A stretch of DNA of 16,525 nt, from contig JAJYKG010000017.1 of NCBI GenBank assembly GCA_021788795.1, forward strand, positions 1 to 16,525. Direction: 5' to 3'. The notes under the pieces are model-generated. The model ran no database searches and was not told the origin of the DNA. It saw only the letters and a list, made by a program, of their open reading frames with translations. Origin of the DNA: Thermoplasmata archaeon (GTDB taxonomy: Archaea; Thermoplasmatota; Thermoplasmata; RBG-16-68-12). Positions 15,220 to 16,525 of this stretch are shown piece by piece. The position numbers and the translations under genes are program-made. How positions within the stretch are numbered: position 1 is the first letter of the stretch; every line of letters starts with the position of its first letter.

Positions 15220-15229
15220 GATAATTATC
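15220..15229 (-). promoter_or_regulatory. Palindromic AT-rich site between SDR and HDAC genes
   Basis: GATAATTATC is a perfect 10-base palindrome in GC-rich sequence, 24 bases after the SDR stop and 75 bases before the HDAC start. It could be a second TATA box for the deacetylase gene, with a leader of about 50 bases, or a regulator site. Confidence 0.4.
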
Positions 15230-15253
15230 CATCTTGGAGAATCAAAATGCGCC

Positions 15254-15997
15254 TCAGAGGAGCCATCCGCCTGTGACGCCGAGGACGTCGCCCGTGACGA
15301 ACCCCGCCTCTTCCGAGGCGAGGAAGAGCACCGCGGCCGCGATGTCCGCTCCGACGCCGGGGCGGCCCACCGCGGTGTCCGCGTCCCTCCGCCGCCGAGC
15401 GGACTCGAGGGTCATCTCCGGCCGCCGGACCACGCCGGGCGAGACGACGTTGACCGTGATTCCGTCGCGGCCGACCTCCCGGGCGAGGGCCTTGGAGAAG
15501 GCGACGATCCCCGCCTTCGCGGCGTAGAAGGGGGCCATCCGCGCGCTGCCGTGCGCCCGGTACGCCCCCGCCGCGCCGAGGCTGATGATGCGCCCCCACC
15601 CGTTCCGGCGCATGTGCGGGACGGCGGCCTGGGAGCAGAGGAACGCGGCGGTGAGGTTGGAGTCGAGCACCTCGCGCCACTCCGCCAGGCTCGTGGCCTC
15701 CACGGGCTTCACAATCCACTCCCCGACGTTGTTCACGAGGATGTCGAGACGCCCGAAGCGTCGGGCCGCGGCGGCGACCGCGTGGCGGCAGTCGGCGGGC
15801 CGCGTGAGACCCGCGCGCACGGCCAGGGCGCGCCGGCCCCGGCGCTCGATCTCGCGGACCACGGCCCGCGCCTCGCGCTCGCGCGTGCGGTAGGTGACCG
15901 CGACATCCGCGCCGGCGGAGGCCAGGGCGAGGGCGATGACCCTGCCGATGCGGCGCGAGCCGCCCGTGACGAGGGCCGCGCGGCCGTCGAGGGACAT
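15254..15997 (-). CDS. Short-chain dehydrogenase/reductase (SDR)
   Basis: This 247-residue classical SDR is an NAD(P)-dependent oxidoreductase. It has the cofactor motif TGGSRRIG (about 11-18), NNVG, the catalytic Ser in IISLGAAGAY, and YAAK with the catalytic Tyr and Lys. The end RRPEMTLES through VTGDVLGVTGGWLL is the usual Rossmann C-terminus of the FabG/glucose-dehydrogenase type. A Thr-Tyr-Arg-Thr-Arg stretch after strand 2 suggests NADP(H) preference. Substrate not predictable: 3-oxoacyl-ACP reductase-like and sugar dehydrogenase roles are both possible. An in-frame GTG at 16015 would add six residues, but the TATA-like box at 16031-16037 (TTTTAG on the minus strand) places transcription near 16008, so ATG 15997 is chosen. 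Confidence 0.9.
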   Translation of the reverse strand: MSLDGRAALVTGGSRRIGRVIALALASAGADVAVTYRTREREARAVVREIERRGRRALAVRAGLTRPADCRHAVAAAARRFGRLDILVNNVGEWIVKPVEATSLAEWREVLDSNLTAAFLCSQAAVPHMRRNGWGRIISLGAAGAYRAHGSARMAPFYAAKAGIVAFSKALAREVGRDGITVNVVSPGVVRRPEMTLESARRRRDADTAVGRPGVGADIAAAVLFLASEEAGFVTGDVLGVTGGWLL

Positions 15998-16086
15998 GGA
16001 GGGCTCTCGGGGCACGAAGGGCGGAGCGGGCTAAAACACTTCCCGGCCGGCGCGACCGCCGGAGGGGTTCAGAAGCGGGCGGAAGA

Positions 16087-16125
16087 AGGGGAAAAATAGG
16101 GGGTCCGCCCGCGGGTGCGGGCGGA
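16087..16125 (-). terminator. Strong hairpin plus T-run ending the small minus-strand transcript
   Basis: TCCGCCCGC (16104-16112) and GCGGGCGGA (16117-16125) pair perfectly in a 9-base stem with a 4-base loop. On the minus strand the stem is followed by CCCCCTATTTTTCCCC. This is the strongest intrinsic-terminator-like structure in the window and sits 21 bases after the TAG at 16146. Confidence 0.6.
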
Positions 16126-16145
16126 TTGGAGGAGGGTTGATTATC

Positions 16146-16370
16146 CTAAAAGGGGTGGACCGGGCGGTTCACCGTCTTCTCCGTCGCCTTCGGCTGCAGG
16201 AGCCGGATGGAGGAGGGCAGGAGCATCGACATCATCAGGGACACCTCGACGCAGGGGTTCGACGCCTGTTATCGCCGCAGGGTGGCGTAGATCATCGACG
16301 ACATTCCCCAGATCGGGCTCTCGCTCGGCGGGATGAACTCCTTGGGAACGGACTTCTTGAACAGCTTCAT
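16146..16370 (-). pseudogene. Small reading frame interrupted by an in-frame TAA
   Basis: An ATG at 16370 has a perfect ribosome site (AGGTGATAAC at 16371-16380) and a promoter upstream. The frame gives 33 residues, starting MKLFKKSVPKEFIPPSESP, with WGMSSMIYATLRR before a TAA at 16269-16271. The same frame then continues for 40 sense codons to TAG at 16146-16148, with nearly every third position G or C, as in real genes of this genome. So the whole 74-codon frame looks like coding sequence split by one stop; a CAA-to-TAA change would explain it. Alternatives are a genuine 33-residue peptide, stop readthrough, or an assembly error. The product is unknown and has no clear membrane segment. A hairpin terminator follows. 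Confidence 0.5.
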
Positions 16371-16380
16371 GTTATCACCT
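16371..16380 (-). promoter_or_regulatory. Ribosome binding site of the small reading frame
   Basis: AGGTGATAAC directly before ATG 16370 on the minus strand matches the archaeal anti-Shine-Dalgarno over AGGTGAT. It shows that this small frame is, or was, translated. Confidence 0.6.
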
Positions 16381-16391
16381 CATACTTACGT

Positions 16392-16406
16392 TTCGATGTT
16401 ATCGAA
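16392..16406. promoter_or_regulatory. Palindromic operator-like site 1
   Basis: TTCGAT-GTT-ATCGAA is a perfect 6+3+6 inverted repeat followed by TAG. It lies where the minus-strand transcript should start, about 26-30 bases from the central TATA box. A second site of the same design lies 65 bases away. Confidence 0.6.
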
Positions 16407-16427
16407 TAGTCTCTATGCCGCAGGAGT

Positions 16428-16440
16428 ACTTAAATATATC
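16428..16440. promoter_or_regulatory. Shared TATA region of two divergent promoters
   Basis: ACTTAAATATATC is strongly AT-rich and reads as a TATA box on both strands (GATATATTTAAGT on the minus). It is midway between the small minus-strand frame and the plus-strand gene starting at 16484, and each palindrome lies about 30 bases to one side. Confidence 0.6.
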
Positions 16441-16456
16441 GATTTCGTATACACGC

Positions 16457-16471
16457 TTTGATATTATCAAA
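16457..16471. promoter_or_regulatory. Palindromic operator-like site 2
   Basis: TTTGAT-ATT-ATCAAA is a perfect 6+3+6 inverted repeat followed by TAG, the same pattern as site 1 (TTyGAT-rTT-ATCrAA-TAG). It covers the expected start of the plus-strand transcript, 13 bases before ATG 16484. Confidence 0.6.
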
Positions 16472-16483
16472 TAGGGTGCGGCG

Positions 16484-16525
16484 ATGTCGGAGGATGAATC
16501 CCGACCCATTGGCGAGCGCTCCGTG
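16484..16525 (+). CDS. Start of an unknown gene cut by the window end
   Basis: From ATG 16484 the frame reads MSEDESRPIGERSV and is open at the window edge. The AT-rich box at 16428-16440 is about 50 bases upstream, and GGGTG is a weak ribosome site. The palindromes suggest regulated expression; an autoregulating repressor is a common arrangement, but 14 residues do not allow a call. Confidence 0.45.
   Translation, partial: MSEDESRPIGERSV

Noticed and set aside
16137..16409. 90-codon plus-strand frame in the region before the window end
   Set aside because: Opposite to the small minus-strand frame, which has the perfect ribosome site, promoter and terminator; this frame has a His/Arg-rich shadow composition.
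1..16525. CRISPR arrays, insertion sequences, attachment sites
   Set aside because: No regularly spaced direct repeats, transposase genes or long terminal inverted repeats were seen on reading both strands.

Overview
The window is GC-rich (roughly two thirds G+C, third codon positions almost all G or C) and looks archaeal, most likely from the Thermoplasmatota. This rests on an archaeal-type decarboxylase of the mevalonate pathway, an archease, queC/queE genes (archaeosine or queuosine precursor), TATA-like boxes about 25-30 bases before several starts (suggesting leaderless transcripts), and GGAGG/GGTGA ribosome sites elsewhere. The assignment is inferred from gene content; no rRNA or tRNA gene was found.

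Layout. 1-792 (+): 3' end of a metallopeptidase of the M20/M42 type. 838-2484 (+): membrane-anchored surface protein with three dockerin/EF-hand-like DxDxDG loops. 2544-4030 (+): queC and queE. 4078-6208 (+): archease, a HAD hydrolase and an archaeal mevalonate (phosphate/diphosphate) decarboxylase homologue, tightly packed, the last two with an ATGA overlap. 6228-7892 (-): signal-peptide protein with Ig-like repeats and a C-terminal anchor. 8028-10561 (-): M16 peptidase pair, one active and one lacking the zinc motif. 10634-13655 (-): a three-gene cluster arc/mpa - dop/pafA-like - pup-like. 14003-15145 (-): AcuC/HDAC-type deacetylase. 15254-15997 (-): short-chain dehydrogenase. 15998-16525: a small broken reading frame, a hairpin terminator, and a divergent control region with two matching palindromes in front of a gene cut by the window end.

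The main find is the 10634-13655 cluster. It encodes a proteasomal AAA+ ATPase of the ARC/Mpa type, one Dop/PafA-family enzyme, and a 58-residue charged small protein whose start overlaps the enzyme gene and has a perfect GGAGG site. Gene order (ATPase, Dop/PafA, Pup) is the same as mpa-dop-pup in actinobacteria. Pupylation is known to me as a bacterial system, so this would be an archaeal pupylation-like operon. It has variant features: the Pup-like protein has six extra residues after its Lys-Gly-Glu, there is one Dop/PafA enzyme instead of two, the ATPase lacks the usual C-terminal proteasome-docking tail, and an M16 protease pair replaces prcBA downstream.
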